Positions 45,493-54,413 are shown, counted from the stretch's first letter. The stretch: DNA of 64,000 nucleotides from Hyphomicrobium_A sp963728165 (GCA_963728165.1 CAVSIY010000001.1:124001-188000); one strand, 5' to 3'. Made by a program: numbers and translations. The notes: a model not told the origin generated them from the letters alone.

Positions 45493-47187
45493 ATGCTGCG
45501 CAGGGTCGCCCTCCTATTGGCGCTGATCGCGGCTGCGCCCGCGGTTGCGGCTGCAGCGGCCGCGGACTCCGCCGAGCAAGCGCAGGAGGGGGCGGCTGCG
45601 CTGGTGCGCGGCGACACCGCGCGCGCCGTCACCGACTACAGCGAGGCGTTGAAGGATACTGCGCTCACCAACGACCGGCGCGCCACTATTCTGAACGACC
45701 GGGCCGTCGCCTATGCGCGCCTGGGCCAGAGCAAGCTCGCCATCGACGATTTCAATCAGGCCGCCAAGCTCTTCCCCGAGTACGCGGCGATCTACAACAA
45801 TCGCGGCGGCCTCTTGCTGGCGCTGGGATACCCTGAGGAGTCCATCAAGGACTTCAACCGGGCGATCGTGCTGGCGCCGGGCTACGCCGCCGCGCTCGCC
45901 AACCGCGCCGGCGCCTACGCGCAGGTCGGCCACACCGATCAGGCCATCCGCGACTACACGCGCGCCATCCGTCTGATGCCGCAAGCGGCCGCTCCGCTCG
46001 CCGGTCGCGGGCGGGTGCATCTGGCCGTAGGCCGGCCGCACGCCGCCATTCGCGACTTCACGCGCGCGGTCACCGCTGATCCGCGCTTTGCCGCCGCTTA
46101 CCGCAGCCGGGCGGAAGCCAAGCTCGACATCGGGCGTCACGAGGAGGCGATCGAGGATCTGTCGCGGGCCATCGCCTTCGACGTCAACAACGTCGAGCTC
46201 TACCTCCTGCGCGGCCAAGCCTATCTGGCGACCGGCAACACGGAGGCGGCGCTCAAGGATTTCTCGCACGTGGTCGAGCTCGATCCCAACTCGGCCCGCG
46301 GCTATGCCGCGCGCGGGCTCGCGGCCGGTCTTGCCCAGTCGTTCGAGCCGGCCCTCGCCGATCTCAACCGCGCCATCGAGCTCGATCCGCGCTCCAGCGT
46401 CGCCTTCGCCTACCGCGCCGTCGTCTACAAGCTGAGCGGGCAGACGGACGTGGGCGCGCAGGATGCCGAGACCGCCTTGAAGCTCGATCCCAATGGGGCC
46501 GAGGCGTTGTGGGCGAAGGCTGAGATCGAGGAGGCGCAGGGGCGCACCGACCTGGCGGTGGCCGATTTCAAGCGGGCGCTGGCGGCGAAACCGGGCCTCA
46601 AGCAGGCTGTCGACGGGCTGCAGCGGCTCGGCGCCGATCTCGGCGACGAGGAGGACCACGAGATCCCCGGCCTCGGCATCGACAAGTGGCGGGTGGTGGA
46701 GCGCGCCGGGCGCTATTTCGCCGTGAGCGACCAGTACCGGCGCTTGCGCGTGCCGCTCGAGATGGCGGGCGAAGGCCAGCCGCGGCTGCTCGAATGGGAG
46801 ATCAAGCCGCCGCCGTTGTCGGGTGTCGCCACGCTGCGCTTCAACGGCGGCGTGGTGCCGGGACGCATGGGGCCGGAGGAGGTCGAGCAGGTGGCGATCC
46901 TCGACCTTGAGACCAACACGGTGATCGCCATCGAGCCGCACCGCCAGGGCAAGAAGGTCGCCACGTGGACCTGGCAGAATGACCGCGTCGTGGTGGCGAG
47001 CGTCGACGGCGCCACCGACGAGTTCGTGCTGCGCACCGCGCGTCCGCGCGACGCCGGCCAGCGCTACTCCAGCAGCTCGGGCGGCGTGTGGTCGCCGTGG
47101 GGTCAGCTCGACAGCTCCCAGTATGATCGCCATGAGCGGCGCCGGAGCAAGCCCAAGTCGTTGTTCCAGTTCCTGTTCGGCAACTGA
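45493..47187 (+). CDS. Exported TPR-repeat protein with novel C-terminal domain (564 aa)
   Basis: A signal peptide (VALLLALIAAAPAVAAAAAA) is followed by about ten TPR repeats (roughly residues 30-385), many with the A-x-DFTRAI or DLNRAIELDPRS pattern. A non-TPR C-terminal domain of about 175 aa starts near LGIDKWRVVERAGRYFAVS and contains alternating strands (VATLRFNGGVVPGRMG, VVVASVDGATDEFVLRT), ending in a basic tail. ATG at 45493 follows GAGGAGG; the earlier start in the same frame is unlikely. Likely a periplasmic scaffold near the L,D-transpeptidase. Confidence 0.8.
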   Translation: MLRRVALLLALIAAAPAVAAAAAADSAEQAQEGAAALVRGDTARAVTDYSEALKDTALTNDRRATILNDRAVAYARLGQSKLAIDDFNQAAKLFPEYAAIYNNRGGLLLALGYPEESIKDFNRAIVLAPGYAAALANRAGAYAQVGHTDQAIRDYTRAIRLMPQAAAPLAGRGRVHLAVGRPHAAIRDFTRAVTADPRFAAAYRSRAEAKLDIGRHEEAIEDLSRAIAFDVNNVELYLLRGQAYLATGNTEAALKDFSHVVELDPNSARGYAARGLAAGLAQSFEPALADLNRAIELDPRSSVAFAYRAVVYKLSGQTDVGAQDAETALKLDPNGAEALWAKAEIEEAQGRTDLAVADFKRALAAKPGLKQAVDGLQRLGADLGDEEDHEIPGLGIDKWRVVERAGRYFAVSDQYRRLRVPLEMAGEGQPRLLEWEIKPPPLSGVATLRFNGGVVPGRMGPEEVEQVAILDLETNTVIAIEPHRQGKKVATWTWQNDRVVVASVDGATDEFVLRTARPRDAGQRYSSSSGGVWSPWGQLDSSQYDRHERRRSKPKSLFQFLFGN

Positions 47188-47522
47188 TCCCACCGTTCGT
47201 TCCCGCAGCGGACACTCCCGAGGGTGCCGTCCCGGAGCGGCGCTGCGCCTTTTGATTCTCAGCGGACGAGCCCACCTGGAAAGAAGATGGCGTGCTGCAA
47301 ATGGGCGACAGGACCGCGCGGAAACACGCCGCGAGCCTCGGTGGCGCCGAGCTGGAGAGGATTGCGAGTTGCCGCTGCGCCATGCGCATGGAATGGTTGC
47401 GGGAGGTTGGGAAAAGCGTGGCTGCTGTGAGCTAATTCAGCACCGCCGTTAAGCTTTCGGCATCACTCGGCAGTGTACGTTGCGTCCCGAGGAAGAAAGC
47501 GTCTAGGTGGAGTTCTAGAACG
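47188..47522. other. Intergenic stretch before the L,D-transpeptidase gene
   Basis: About 335 bases. A 44-codon plus-strand frame (47301-47435, starting MGDRTARKHAASLGGAELERI) has plausible codons but no ribosome-binding site, so it is not called as a gene. The 3' part probably holds the promoter of the next gene. No terminator recognised after the TPR gene. Confidence 0.45.
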
Positions 47523-48278
47523 ATGCGTCTCGTCCGTGCTGTGTGTGTCCTCGCCGCCGTGGTGCTCGTGACCAAGTCGGTCGCAGCCGAGCCAGCCACG
47601 ATCCTGGCGGCAACCGAGCCGGCGAGCGCCGCCGACACTGCAACGCCGGCCGTTCCCGCGGGTCACCAGTCCTCGGATGCGGCGCTGCCGGCAGCCGTTG
47701 CCGAGCTGACGCCCGAGGCGGTCGAGAAGGCGGAGCCCTTGGCGCCGCCCGAGCCGACGCTGTTCGCCGACATCGACCTCACCAACCAGCGGATGACGGT
47801 GAGGGACGAAAACGGCAAAGAATACGGCCCCTGGAAGATCTCCTCGGCGCGCGGCGGCTACAGGACGCCCACCGGCACCTACACGGTGAACTGGACGTCG
47901 CGCATGCATTATTCCAAGCAGTACCACTGGTCGCCGATGCCCTACTCGGTGTTCTTCACCCGCGGCGTCGCCGTGCACGGCACCAACGCCACGGGTAGGC
48001 TTGGGCACCCAGCCTCGCACGGGTGCGTGCGCGTGCATCCCAGGGACGCAAAGATCTTCTACAACCTCGTGCAGAAGCACGGCGAGAAGCTGACCCAGAT
48101 CGTGGTGCACGGCACACCGCCCTACACGCCGGCCGTGGCCGAGCGCTCGGAGCGTCGCTACCGTCAGCCGACGTTCTCGCCGTTCGCATTCTTCGGCGGC
48201 CCGCCGCCGAGCTATCAGCCGCGCCAGCGCCGCTACAAGCGCAAGCAATACGGCGGCGGCTATTACGGCGCCTGGTGA
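47523..48278 (+). CDS. L,D-transpeptidase (YkuD domain)
   Basis: Periplasmic enzyme that forms 3-3 cross-links in peptidoglycan or attaches proteins to it. Signal peptide (LVRAVCVLAAVVLVTKSVAA), Ala/Pro-rich linker to about residue 75, then the YkuD catalytic domain. The active-site motif HGTNATGRLGHPASHGCVR near residues 150-169 contains catalytic Cys and both conserved His. A Tyr/Arg/Gly-rich tail (RRYKRKQYGGGYYGAW) ends the 251-aa protein. It lies next to other envelope genes; a CTAGGTGGAGTT stretch precedes the ATG. Confidence 0.92.
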   Translation: MRLVRAVCVLAAVVLVTKSVAAEPATILAATEPASAADTATPAVPAGHQSSDAALPAAVAELTPEAVEKAEPLAPPEPTLFADIDLTNQRMTVRDENGKEYGPWKISSARGGYRTPTGTYTVNWTSRMHYSKQYHWSPMPYSVFFTRGVAVHGTNATGRLGHPASHGCVRVHPRDAKIFYNLVQKHGEKLTQIVVHGTPPYTPAVAERSERRYRQPTFSPFAFFGGPPPSYQPRQRRYKRKQYGGGYYGAW

Positions 48279-48296
48279 GGGCGAAATCGCGAAAGA

Positions 48297-49388
48297 CTAG
48301 AACGGGTTCCAGGTCGGCCGCGGCGTGAAGCGGATGTAGCCGAGGTTCGCGCCGATGCGGAAGCCGAGCCCTGAGCGGATCGGCGCCATGATGACGTCGC
48401 CGCCCTTCAGGAAGGTGATGCCGACCCCGCCCACGAAATAGGCCGAGCCGTCGACGCCGGTGAAGCCGCGCATGAGCTCGCCGGGCTCCTTCAAGTTATA
48501 GATGAGGAACATGGTGCGCGAGCCGGCGGCGCCGAAATCGGTGCCGATCGAGGGCCCGTGCCAGTAGACCTTCTCGGTGCCGCCGGCGCGCAGGTAGAGC
48601 GTGCCGCTGCCGTAGCGCACGCCGGCGAGAAAGGCGCCGCCGCCCTCCGTGCCCAGCACGTAGCCGTCGGGACGCCCGGCCGAGGCGAACGCGTACTCGA
48701 GCACGCTCGCAAGGCTGGTTGAAATGGTGCCGAAGAAGCCGCGGGTGATCTCCTGGATCTCTGCGATGGTGTAGCCCGTCTGTTGCGCCGCGGGCGCGAT
48801 GGGCAGCGGCAGCGGCGCGGCCACGACGGGCGGCGGCTGGGGCTGCGGCTTTGTCTTGGTGTCCCAGGCTTCGCGGCTGTCCTTGGGGGCGGGTTTGGGC
48901 GGCGTCCGCTCGGCCTGCTTCGCGGGCACGGCGGGGGCCTTGCTGGCGGCAATCGTCGCATCGAGCCGGGCGAGCGTGTAGGCGGACTTGGCCTTCATCA
49001 CCGCCAGCAGCTCCAGGCCGGCGGCGTCGAGCTCGGTGAGCTTGGAGCAGTCGAGCTGGCCCTCGGCAGGCGGGCGCCCTAGCGTATCGATCTTGACGAT
49101 CAAGTCCTCGGCGTCGGCATCGAGCTTGGCCATGCGCTGGTCGCGAATGCCGGCGAGCGCCCTTTCCTCATAGGCGGGGTCGTCCAAGCCTTTCTTGGCT
49201 TTGAGCTCTTTGAGCTTGTCCTTGAGCTTGGGCAGCGCCTCGGCGTTGAAGGCGCGCAAAGCGGCGCCTGAGCGATCAACGGCGGCGGCGAAGTCTTCCG
49301 CCGTGCACGCAGCGCTCCGCGCCGTCTCCGGTAAACCGAGCCCGAGCAGGATTGTCAAAACCCACGGCACGATCGAACGACGCATCAA
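48297..49388 (-). CDS. EipA-family (DUF1134) envelope protein with N-terminal extension
   Basis: Exported protein related to Brucella EipA, an envelope-integrity factor. The C-terminal DUF1134 domain (about 195-363) has FFGTISTSLASVLEYAF, VLGTEGGGAFLAGVRYGSG, VYWHGPSIGTDFGAAGSRTM and ends PTWNPF, the family signature. Unlike EipA, an N-terminal part of about 170 aa with helical, Lys-rich and Pro-rich segments precedes it (363 aa total). A signal peptide (WVLTILLGLGLPETARSA) is present. Convergent with the L,D-transpeptidase, only 18 bases apart. Confidence 0.88.
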   Translation of the reverse strand: MMRRSIVPWVLTILLGLGLPETARSAACTAEDFAAAVDRSGAALRAFNAEALPKLKDKLKELKAKKGLDDPAYEERALAGIRDQRMAKLDADAEDLIVKIDTLGRPPAEGQLDCSKLTELDAAGLELLAVMKAKSAYTLARLDATIAASKAPAVPAKQAERTPPKPAPKDSREAWDTKTKPQPQPPPVVAAPLPLPIAPAAQQTGYTIAEIQEITRGFFGTISTSLASVLEYAFASAGRPDGYVLGTEGGGAFLAGVRYGSGTLYLRAGGTEKVYWHGPSIGTDFGAAGSRTMFLIYNLKEPGELMRGFTGVDGSAYFVGGVGITFLKGGDVIMAPIRSGLGFRIGANLGYIRFTPRPTWNPF

Positions 49389-49464
49389 ACGGCCTCAACC
49401 TCTCGTAGGCCACGCCGCCGCTCGATCTCGCCGCAGGAAACGCCCAATCAGATACCGTTTGCCT

Positions 49465-50433
49465 CTATTGACCGCTGATCGTGCGGATGACGCTGGTCAT
49501 CGGCCGGTCGGTCAGGGCGGTCGGCATGCCTGCCATGTCCTTGGCGATCGCCTCGTCGTACTCGGGCAGCGTCTTCACCGGCTCCTTGGCGGTCAGCTGC
49601 ACGACCTTGTAGCCCTTGGCCTTCAGCTCCTTCAGGAGCCCCGGCAGCGCTTTGGCCGTATGCGGCTGGATGTCGTGCATCAGGATGATGCCTTTGCCCC
49701 GCTTGTCCAACAGCTTCATGATGTGGGCCGTAAGCTGATCGGGCTTCCAGTGCTTGAAGTCGAAGCTGTCGATGTCGGTCGAGAACACGGCAATATTGCG
49801 GTCGGCCAGGTATTTAAGCGTTTCCGGCGATGCCCTGAGGTAGGGGAAGCGGAAGAACGGCGCCGTCGGGCCGCCGACCGCGCGATGAATGATTGAGAAC
49901 GACTTCTCGATCTCGTCCTTGGCCTGATCGATAGGCATCTTGGAGAGATCCTTGTGGGTTACGGTGTGGGCGCCGATCGTGTGGCCCGACTTGGCAACCT
50001 CGCGCAGGATCTCGGGGTAGCCGGCGGCCACCTTGCCGACGGAGAAGAAGGTGGCCTTGGTGCACTCGGCGTCGAGCGCGGCGAGGACCGCGGTGGTCCG
50101 GCCGGGCAGCGGGCCATCGTCGAAGGTCAGCACCACCTCCTTGGGGTTGAGGAAGTCGTACATCTTGTAGTGCTGGAAGCCGAAGCCGGGGCCGCCCGTG
50201 GTGTCGATCTCGACCACCCGGGACACGCCCAGCGGGTTCGGATTCCCCGGGCACTCTTTCTGCGCGGCGGCCGGCGGCGTGGGCCCCATGGATTGCTCCT
50301 GGGTCTCCTCCGCAGCCTGCTTCGGCGGCTCGGCCTGTTGCTGCGGCTCCTCGACTGGAGGAGCTGCTTGGACGCCTTGCGGCAAGAACAGAAAAGCCGC
50401 GGTTACGAAAAGTGTCGCCTGGATCGCGCGCAT
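49465..50433 (-). CDS. Exported polysaccharide deacetylase (NodB domain), paralogue 3
   Basis: Third member of the trio, 322 aa. Signal peptide (ATLFVTAAFLFLPQGVQA), Gln/Pro-rich linker, Cys61 in QKECPGNP, the shared LGVSRVVEIDTTGGP motif and NodB motifs TFDDGP (103-108), GAHTVTHK, FFRFPYLR and LMHDIQPHT. Metal-binding Asp and His are present, so catalytic activity is expected. It has no basic tail like paralogue 1. Upstream of the EipA gene on the same strand. Confidence 0.9.
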   Translation of the reverse strand: MRAIQATLFVTAAFLFLPQGVQAAPPVEEPQQQAEPPKQAAEETQEQSMGPTPPAAAQKECPGNPNPLGVSRVVEIDTTGGPGFGFQHYKMYDFLNPKEVVLTFDDGPLPGRTTAVLAALDAECTKATFFSVGKVAAGYPEILREVAKSGHTIGAHTVTHKDLSKMPIDQAKDEIEKSFSIIHRAVGGPTAPFFRFPYLRASPETLKYLADRNIAVFSTDIDSFDFKHWKPDQLTAHIMKLLDKRGKGIILMHDIQPHTAKALPGLLKELKAKGYKVVQLTAKEPVKTLPEYDEAIAKDMAGMPTALTDRPMTSVIRTISGQ

Positions 50434-50572
50434 GGTTGACCTCCCAGAGGCTGCCTAGGCAGGCTTATTGCTTGATTCTGCGACATTGTGCGGAGATTTG
50501 CTATCCGGGCGCAAGCAGATTGGCACTTGCAGCGCAGATTTTGCTGAACCTGTTGCGCGTGCGGGTTGAAAT

Positions 50573-50971
50573 TCAGCCGTCCGACTCCCGCTTGCCCCGC
50601 ACTTTGGTGAGGAACTGCTCGGAGTCGACGACGACGCGCTCATGGCGCCCTTTGCCGATGATCTCGCGCGGATCGCGCGCTTCGACGTAGAAGACGAGCG
50701 TGCGTCCGCTCACCTCTTTGAGCTCGGCCGTCGCCGTCACGGCGAGCCCGATGGGCGTGGCGGCCGTGTGGTCCACCTCCACGCGCACGCCGAGGCTCTC
50801 CTGCCCCTCGGGGAGAAGCCGCTCGACGCAATCGACGGCGGCAGCCTCCATCAGGGCGATCATGATGGGGGTGGCGAGCACGGGCGCGCGCCCGCTGCGC
50901 AAGCGCGCCGCCGTATGCTCCTCGCCGACGACCATCGTCGCCGTGCCCAGAAGACCGGGCTTCAGGGTCAT
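50573..50971 (-). CDS. Hot-dog-fold thioesterase, fluoroacetyl-CoA thioesterase-like
   Basis: Acyl-CoA thioesterase (132 aa) of the FlK/COG5496 group. Candidate catalytic residues are Thr in VLATPIMI, Glu in ALMEAAA and His in EVDHTAATPIG, as in FlK. The physiological substrate is unlikely to be fluoroacetyl-CoA. GGGAGC precedes the ATG. It follows a frameshifted Crp/Fnr gene by about 97 bases on the same strand. Confidence 0.88.
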   Translation of the reverse strand: MTLKPGLLGTATMVVGEEHTAARLRSGRAPVLATPIMIALMEAAAVDCVERLLPEGQESLGVRVEVDHTAATPIGLAVTATAELKEVSGRTLVFYVEARDPREIIGKGRHERVVVDSEQFLTKVRGKRESDG

Positions 50972-51068
50972 CGAAAGCTCCCGCGCTTTCTGCCATCGCA
51001 GCGGCGAAGCCTGCCGCTTGGGGCCGCGGCGCGCAAGGGCGCCGGCGCTGCGAAAGAAGGGAAGGGAC

Positions 51069-51747
51069 CTAGTCGAGGCCGTCGGCGAGCCGCATGAGCG
51101 TGTCGATGTCGAGCAGGCGCAGGCCCTTCTCGCACGGCTCGATAAGACCGCGGGCCTCCAACTCGGCGAGTTGCTGCGGCAAGCACGTCAACGCTCATGC
51201 CGAGATGTCCGGCGGCGGCGCCGCATTTGAGCGAGTCGGTGATCAAGGCGGCCTCGCGCCCCTCGTAGCTGTTGTAGCGCGACAGGGTCACGAACAGCGC
51301 CGCGACACGCCGCAGCGGCCCGGGCCGCGCCCGCCGCCCCAGGGCCTCCTTGAGATACGCTACCTCTCTCTCGATGGCCGCGGTGAGCCGGGAGCGCGCG
51401 CGCGCGTTCTTCTCGACGGCGGGGTCGAGCGCGTCCCTCGACAGGCAGCTGAGTGAGGTGACCATCGTGGCCTGCGCGGCCGCCACGTGGCTGTCGAGAT
51501 AGCCGAGACCCACGAGATCGCCGGGAAAGGCGAACTCGAGCACGTCGCGGGTGCCGTCCGGCAGGCTGCGGAAGAGGCAGAGGGCGCCCGTCTCCACGCG
51601 AAACACGTGGCTGCGCGCATCGCCTTCCTGAAAGAGGATCTCGCCGGCTGCGAGCGTGCGGGTGTCCGCGCCACCGAGGCGGGACGCGCCGCTTTCCGCG
51701 GCCTCGTGCGGGACAACAGGACTGAGTGACTCGGCCGGGGTGAGCAC
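51069..51747 (-). pseudogene. Frameshifted Crp/Fnr-family regulator
   Basis: Second Crp/Fnr gene of the window. The N-terminal beta roll (ILFQEGDARSHVFRVETGALCLF) and long helix are intact. At about 51179-51183 the frame changes; reading on after removing one base gives QQLAELEARGLIEP and a TAG at 51069-51071, a normal winged-helix end. Without correction the frame runs on for another 30 codons of Arg-rich sequence. The corrected protein would be 225 aa. The helix lacks the E-x2-SR pattern, so it should not read FNR boxes. Assembly error or recent mutation. Confidence 0.8.
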
Positions 51748-52036
51748 GGGACTACTCGACGCTTGATGCTATATGAACAGAATATGTTGCTTCATTACCA
51801 CAATCAAGAAGTTTTTTGTTAACGAAGCCAATTCCTGCTGGACATACGCAATGTCGCCGCGATTGCCAACGCAACACGGGGACGGGCGATAGCGCCATGT
51901 CGATGAGAGGGCCGCGCTCGCCGCTGCAACAATCCCAACCCTGTGCCCCATCTCTGAGGCACCGCAGGAAACATCAGGCCGGCGAACGCACGTGGCGCTC
52001 ACGACGGCGGGGCCGTCGCGGCGCAACGAGGCAGGC

Positions 52037-52318
52037 TCAGTGAGGCAACTTGCAGGCGCGCGTGCGGGCGGTGCACTCGGTGCCAAATGTTCCGGCGGCC
52101 TTGCAGCCGAGGAGCTTGGCCTCGCCTTGCACGGTCCAGCCGCGGTTCTCCGCGACGTTGACCGCACCCTGCTTGGCCATGAAGCCGGCAATGGCCTCGT
52201 TCAGACCGCTGCCGACGGCGGCAAAACTCTTGCATTCGGCGGCGAACGCGGCGGGCGTCAGGGCGAGCAGACCAGCGCTCGCGGCCAAAAAGACGCAAGA
52301 TCGCACCAACTTCGACAT
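52037..52318 (-). CDS. Small exported protein (93 aa)
   Basis: From the ATG at 52316-52318 (perfect AGGAGG site upstream) the protein has a signal peptide (SCVFLAASAGLLALTPAAFAA) and a mature part of about 70 residues with four cysteines (AECKS, LGCKA, TECTA, RACKL). The mature sequence has a repeated G-W/L-x-VQGEA pattern but no known domain. Short length and cysteine pairs suggest a disulfide-stabilised periplasmic protein. Divergent from the bactofilin gene by about 240 bases. Confidence 0.7.
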   Translation of the reverse strand: MSKLVRSCVFLAASAGLLALTPAAFAAECKSFAAVGSGLNEAIAGFMAKQGAVNVAENRGWTVQGEAKLLGCKAAGTFGTECTARTRACKLPH

Positions 52319-52559
52319 CTCTATCCTCCTGGAGGTTTGTCTGGAGTGCCGGGTAGGCTGCCTCTCCTCCAGGCCGACGACAAGCTGGTGCGGGGTCCGC
52401 GGCTGTGGATTGGTCGGCCGGTGTGTCCGCCGGGTTGCGGGCACTGCGGCTGTTTAACGCTACACCGTGGCCGGCGATCCGATACACGCCATGGTCAAGA
52501 AGCTGGCTTAATCGTGGACGATCGTCATAATTAGTGGTGTTCGGCAAAGGGGCAGCGTT

Positions 52560-53207
52560 GTGGGCGACAGTTCGCGCGTACTCGTCATCAGGGAAGACAC
52601 ATACCTCAAGGGTGACGTTCGCAACGGCGGGCGCATTGAGGTCTACGGCTACGTCGAAGGCTCGGTGACGGGCGACCAGCTCGTCGTGCAGCCGGGCGGA
52701 CGCTGCTACGGCACGGTCAAGGTGGACGACGCCGACGTGCAGGGCGATCTGCAAGGCGATATCTTCGTAAAGCAGCTCATCACCATTCGCGGGACCGGGT
52801 CGGTCTCCGGCGACGTGAAATACGGGCGCCTCGCCATGGAGCTGGGCGCCAACTTGACCGCGGAAGTGCGCAATGTCCCGCCGACGATCTCCGGCGACCT
52901 CGACTTGTCCGTCGACAAGGGCGCCTCCGTGCGCATCACCTTGCAGGACTTGAGCGCGCTCGATCCCGACAACGAGGCGCACGAGCTCACCTTCACGGTG
53001 TCGAAGGTCAGGAACGGCTTCGTGACGCTGTCGAACAATCCGGCAAGCCCCGTGGCGACCTTCACGCAAGCCGACCTGGAGCGCGGCAGCGTGCTGTTCC
53101 GCCACGACGGCACCAACGGCGGGCACGCCAGCTTCGACGTGGTGGTGGTCGATGCCGCCGGCGCCAGCTCTGGCGCGGCGCAGACCGTGAACGTCTCCGT
53201 CCGCTAG
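52560..53207 (+). CDS. Bactofilin fused to a cadherin/CSPG-like domain (215 aa)
   Basis: The first 105 residues are a bactofilin (polymer-forming cytoskeletal) beta-helix: DTYLKGDVRNGGRIEVYGYVEGSV, repeated G-x-V/I steps, and VDDADVQGDLQGDIFVK. The rest looks like a CSPG4/cadherin-like repeat (LTFTVSKVRNGFVTLSNN, then FTQADLERGSVLFRHDG, and ASFDVVVVDAAG). CSPG-like domains are normally extracellular, whereas bactofilins polymerise in the cytoplasm, so the fusion is unusual. No signal peptide was found. Start is a GTG at 52560 behind AAAGGGG. Confidence 0.82.
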   Translation: MGDSSRVLVIREDTYLKGDVRNGGRIEVYGYVEGSVTGDQLVVQPGGRCYGTVKVDDADVQGDLQGDIFVKQLITIRGTGSVSGDVKYGRLAMELGANLTAEVRNVPPTISGDLDLSVDKGASVRITLQDLSALDPDNEAHELTFTVSKVRNGFVTLSNNPASPVATFTQADLERGSVLFRHDGTNGGHASFDVVVVDAAGASSGAAQTVNVSVR

Positions 53208-53229
53208 CCCCTCTCATCGCTGAGAAGGG

Positions 53230-53298
53230 GTCTGACCCTCCGGGTCTGACCCCCCATTCGACACATGTGCCGACGATGTCAGACCCGGAGGGTCAGAC
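53230..53298. repeat. Large inverted repeat between convergent genes
   Basis: Two 21-bp arms (53230-53250 and 53278-53298) are exact reverse complements around a 27-base loop. Each arm contains GTCTGACCC or its complement, and the left arm holds two direct copies of GGTCTGACCC. It lies between the stops of the bactofilin and the DUF3175 genes and could act as a bidirectional terminator; it also looks like a mobile palindrome. Confidence 0.85.
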
Positions 53299-53313
53299 AC
53301 CGTCAGTGAGCGG

Positions 53314-53604
53314 TTAGCTCGGCTCCTTGCCGAAGCGCTTGCGCAGCGCCGTCTTTGCCTTCTCCAGCGCCTCGCGCTCCTTGGCCGACAGGTTGCGGCC
53401 GGCGCGGTTCATGTAGAAGTCCAGCATCGACATGGCCGAGCGGAACGGATCGTCGCTGGCGCGCGCGGGGTCCTCGGCCGAGCGCTGCAGGGCGGCGGCG
53501 ATCTTGTCAGGATCACCGGACTTGAACACGCCGGCGGGAAGCTCGAAGGGATGATCGTGCTCGGTGACGTTCTTGGACCAGAGCTTTTCGGATTTGTCGG
53601 GCAT
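53314..53604 (-). CDS. DUF3175 family protein (96 aa)
   Basis: Small cytoplasmic protein of unknown role. The family pattern is clear: KLWSKNVTEHDHPFELPAGVF, IAAALQRSAEDPARA, and FRSAMSMLDFYMNRAGRNL, ending with a basic helix. Length fits. Convergent with the bactofilin gene across the inverted repeat. Confidence 0.87.
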   Translation of the reverse strand: MPDKSEKLWSKNVTEHDHPFELPAGVFKSGDPDKIAAALQRSAEDPARASDDPFRSAMSMLDFYMNRAGRNLSAKEREALEKAKTALRKRFGKEPS

Positions 53605-53721
53605 CGGTGCACCTCATGTTGTGGGGGTGCGGATGCAAGCAGGGCGCAGAGAAACGGCGGGTAAGCTGGGGCTCGCGCATTTAGCGCAAATGCCGGGAGC
53701 CCGGAGTTTGCCGGGTGGCCC

Positions 53722-54156
53722 TCAAGAGCGCGCCGCGCCGAACAGCCACAAGAAAAAGCCCGTTCCCAGACCCCAGGCGGCGTTGACCGTTCCGGCGGCC
53801 CCGGCGCGCGGCCATAACTCGGGGATCGGCAGGCCCTTGATCACCGGCACCACATAGATGGCGACGAGCGACGGCGCGATGGCGCCGACCACGATCCAGG
53901 CGATCCAGTAGGCGGCGCCCTCGATGCGCGTAAGGATGAGCGCGAGCCCCGCGCCCCACAGCCCGCCCCAGAACATCTTGGAGACCAGATACGGCACGCC
54001 GAGCGGCGCAATCGCATTCATCGGCCATGCCGGGCGGTCGGGCGGGATCATGCCGACCTGGTTCAGGACGTACCAGGCGCTCTGGTGGAAGACGGCCGTC
54101 GCCAGCGCGCCGGCGACGAAGCCGAGGAGAAGAAGCTTCAAGGGGGAGGCTTTCAT
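53722..54156 (-). CDS. Four-helix membrane protein (144 aa)
   Basis: Integral membrane protein of unknown function with four hydrophobic segments (LLLLGFVAGALATAVF, then YLVSKMFWGGLWGAGLALIL, IAWIVVGAIAPSLVAIYVV and AAWGLGTGFFLWLFGAA). The loop NQVGMIPPDRPAWPMNAIAPLGVP is a recognisable feature shared by small Rhizobiales membrane proteins I cannot name. The ATG at 54154-54156 follows an AACGGAG stretch. No neighbour suggests a function. Confidence 0.7.
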   Translation of the reverse strand: MKASPLKLLLLGFVAGALATAVFHQSAWYVLNQVGMIPPDRPAWPMNAIAPLGVPYLVSKMFWGGLWGAGLALILTRIEGAAYWIAWIVVGAIAPSLVAIYVVPVIKGLPIPELWPRAGAAGTVNAAWGLGTGFFLWLFGAARS

Positions 54157-54413
54157 TGGCGAACTCCGTTGGGCATGACGCGCTCACCTGCTTCGGTGCA
54201 GGCAAGCGGTTTTCGCGCGCCCGCGTCAAGACATTACGTCGATACATTGCGGCATGCCGCCTCACGCCGTGCGGGAAGCATCCGACGCATTCCTCGCACT
54301 TCGATGCAATTCCGCAATAGGCGCATAACCGCGATTGGGGCGCCGCGTTGACCGGGCGCCGACCGCTCCTAGGGTCTGCCCCGCGACAACTCATCCCGAT
54401 GGTGGAGGCGCAG

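Noticed and set aside
45514..47193. 559-codon minus-strand frame across the TPR gene
   Set aside because: Antisense shadow of the TPR repeats; Arg/His/Gly-rich and without coding signals.
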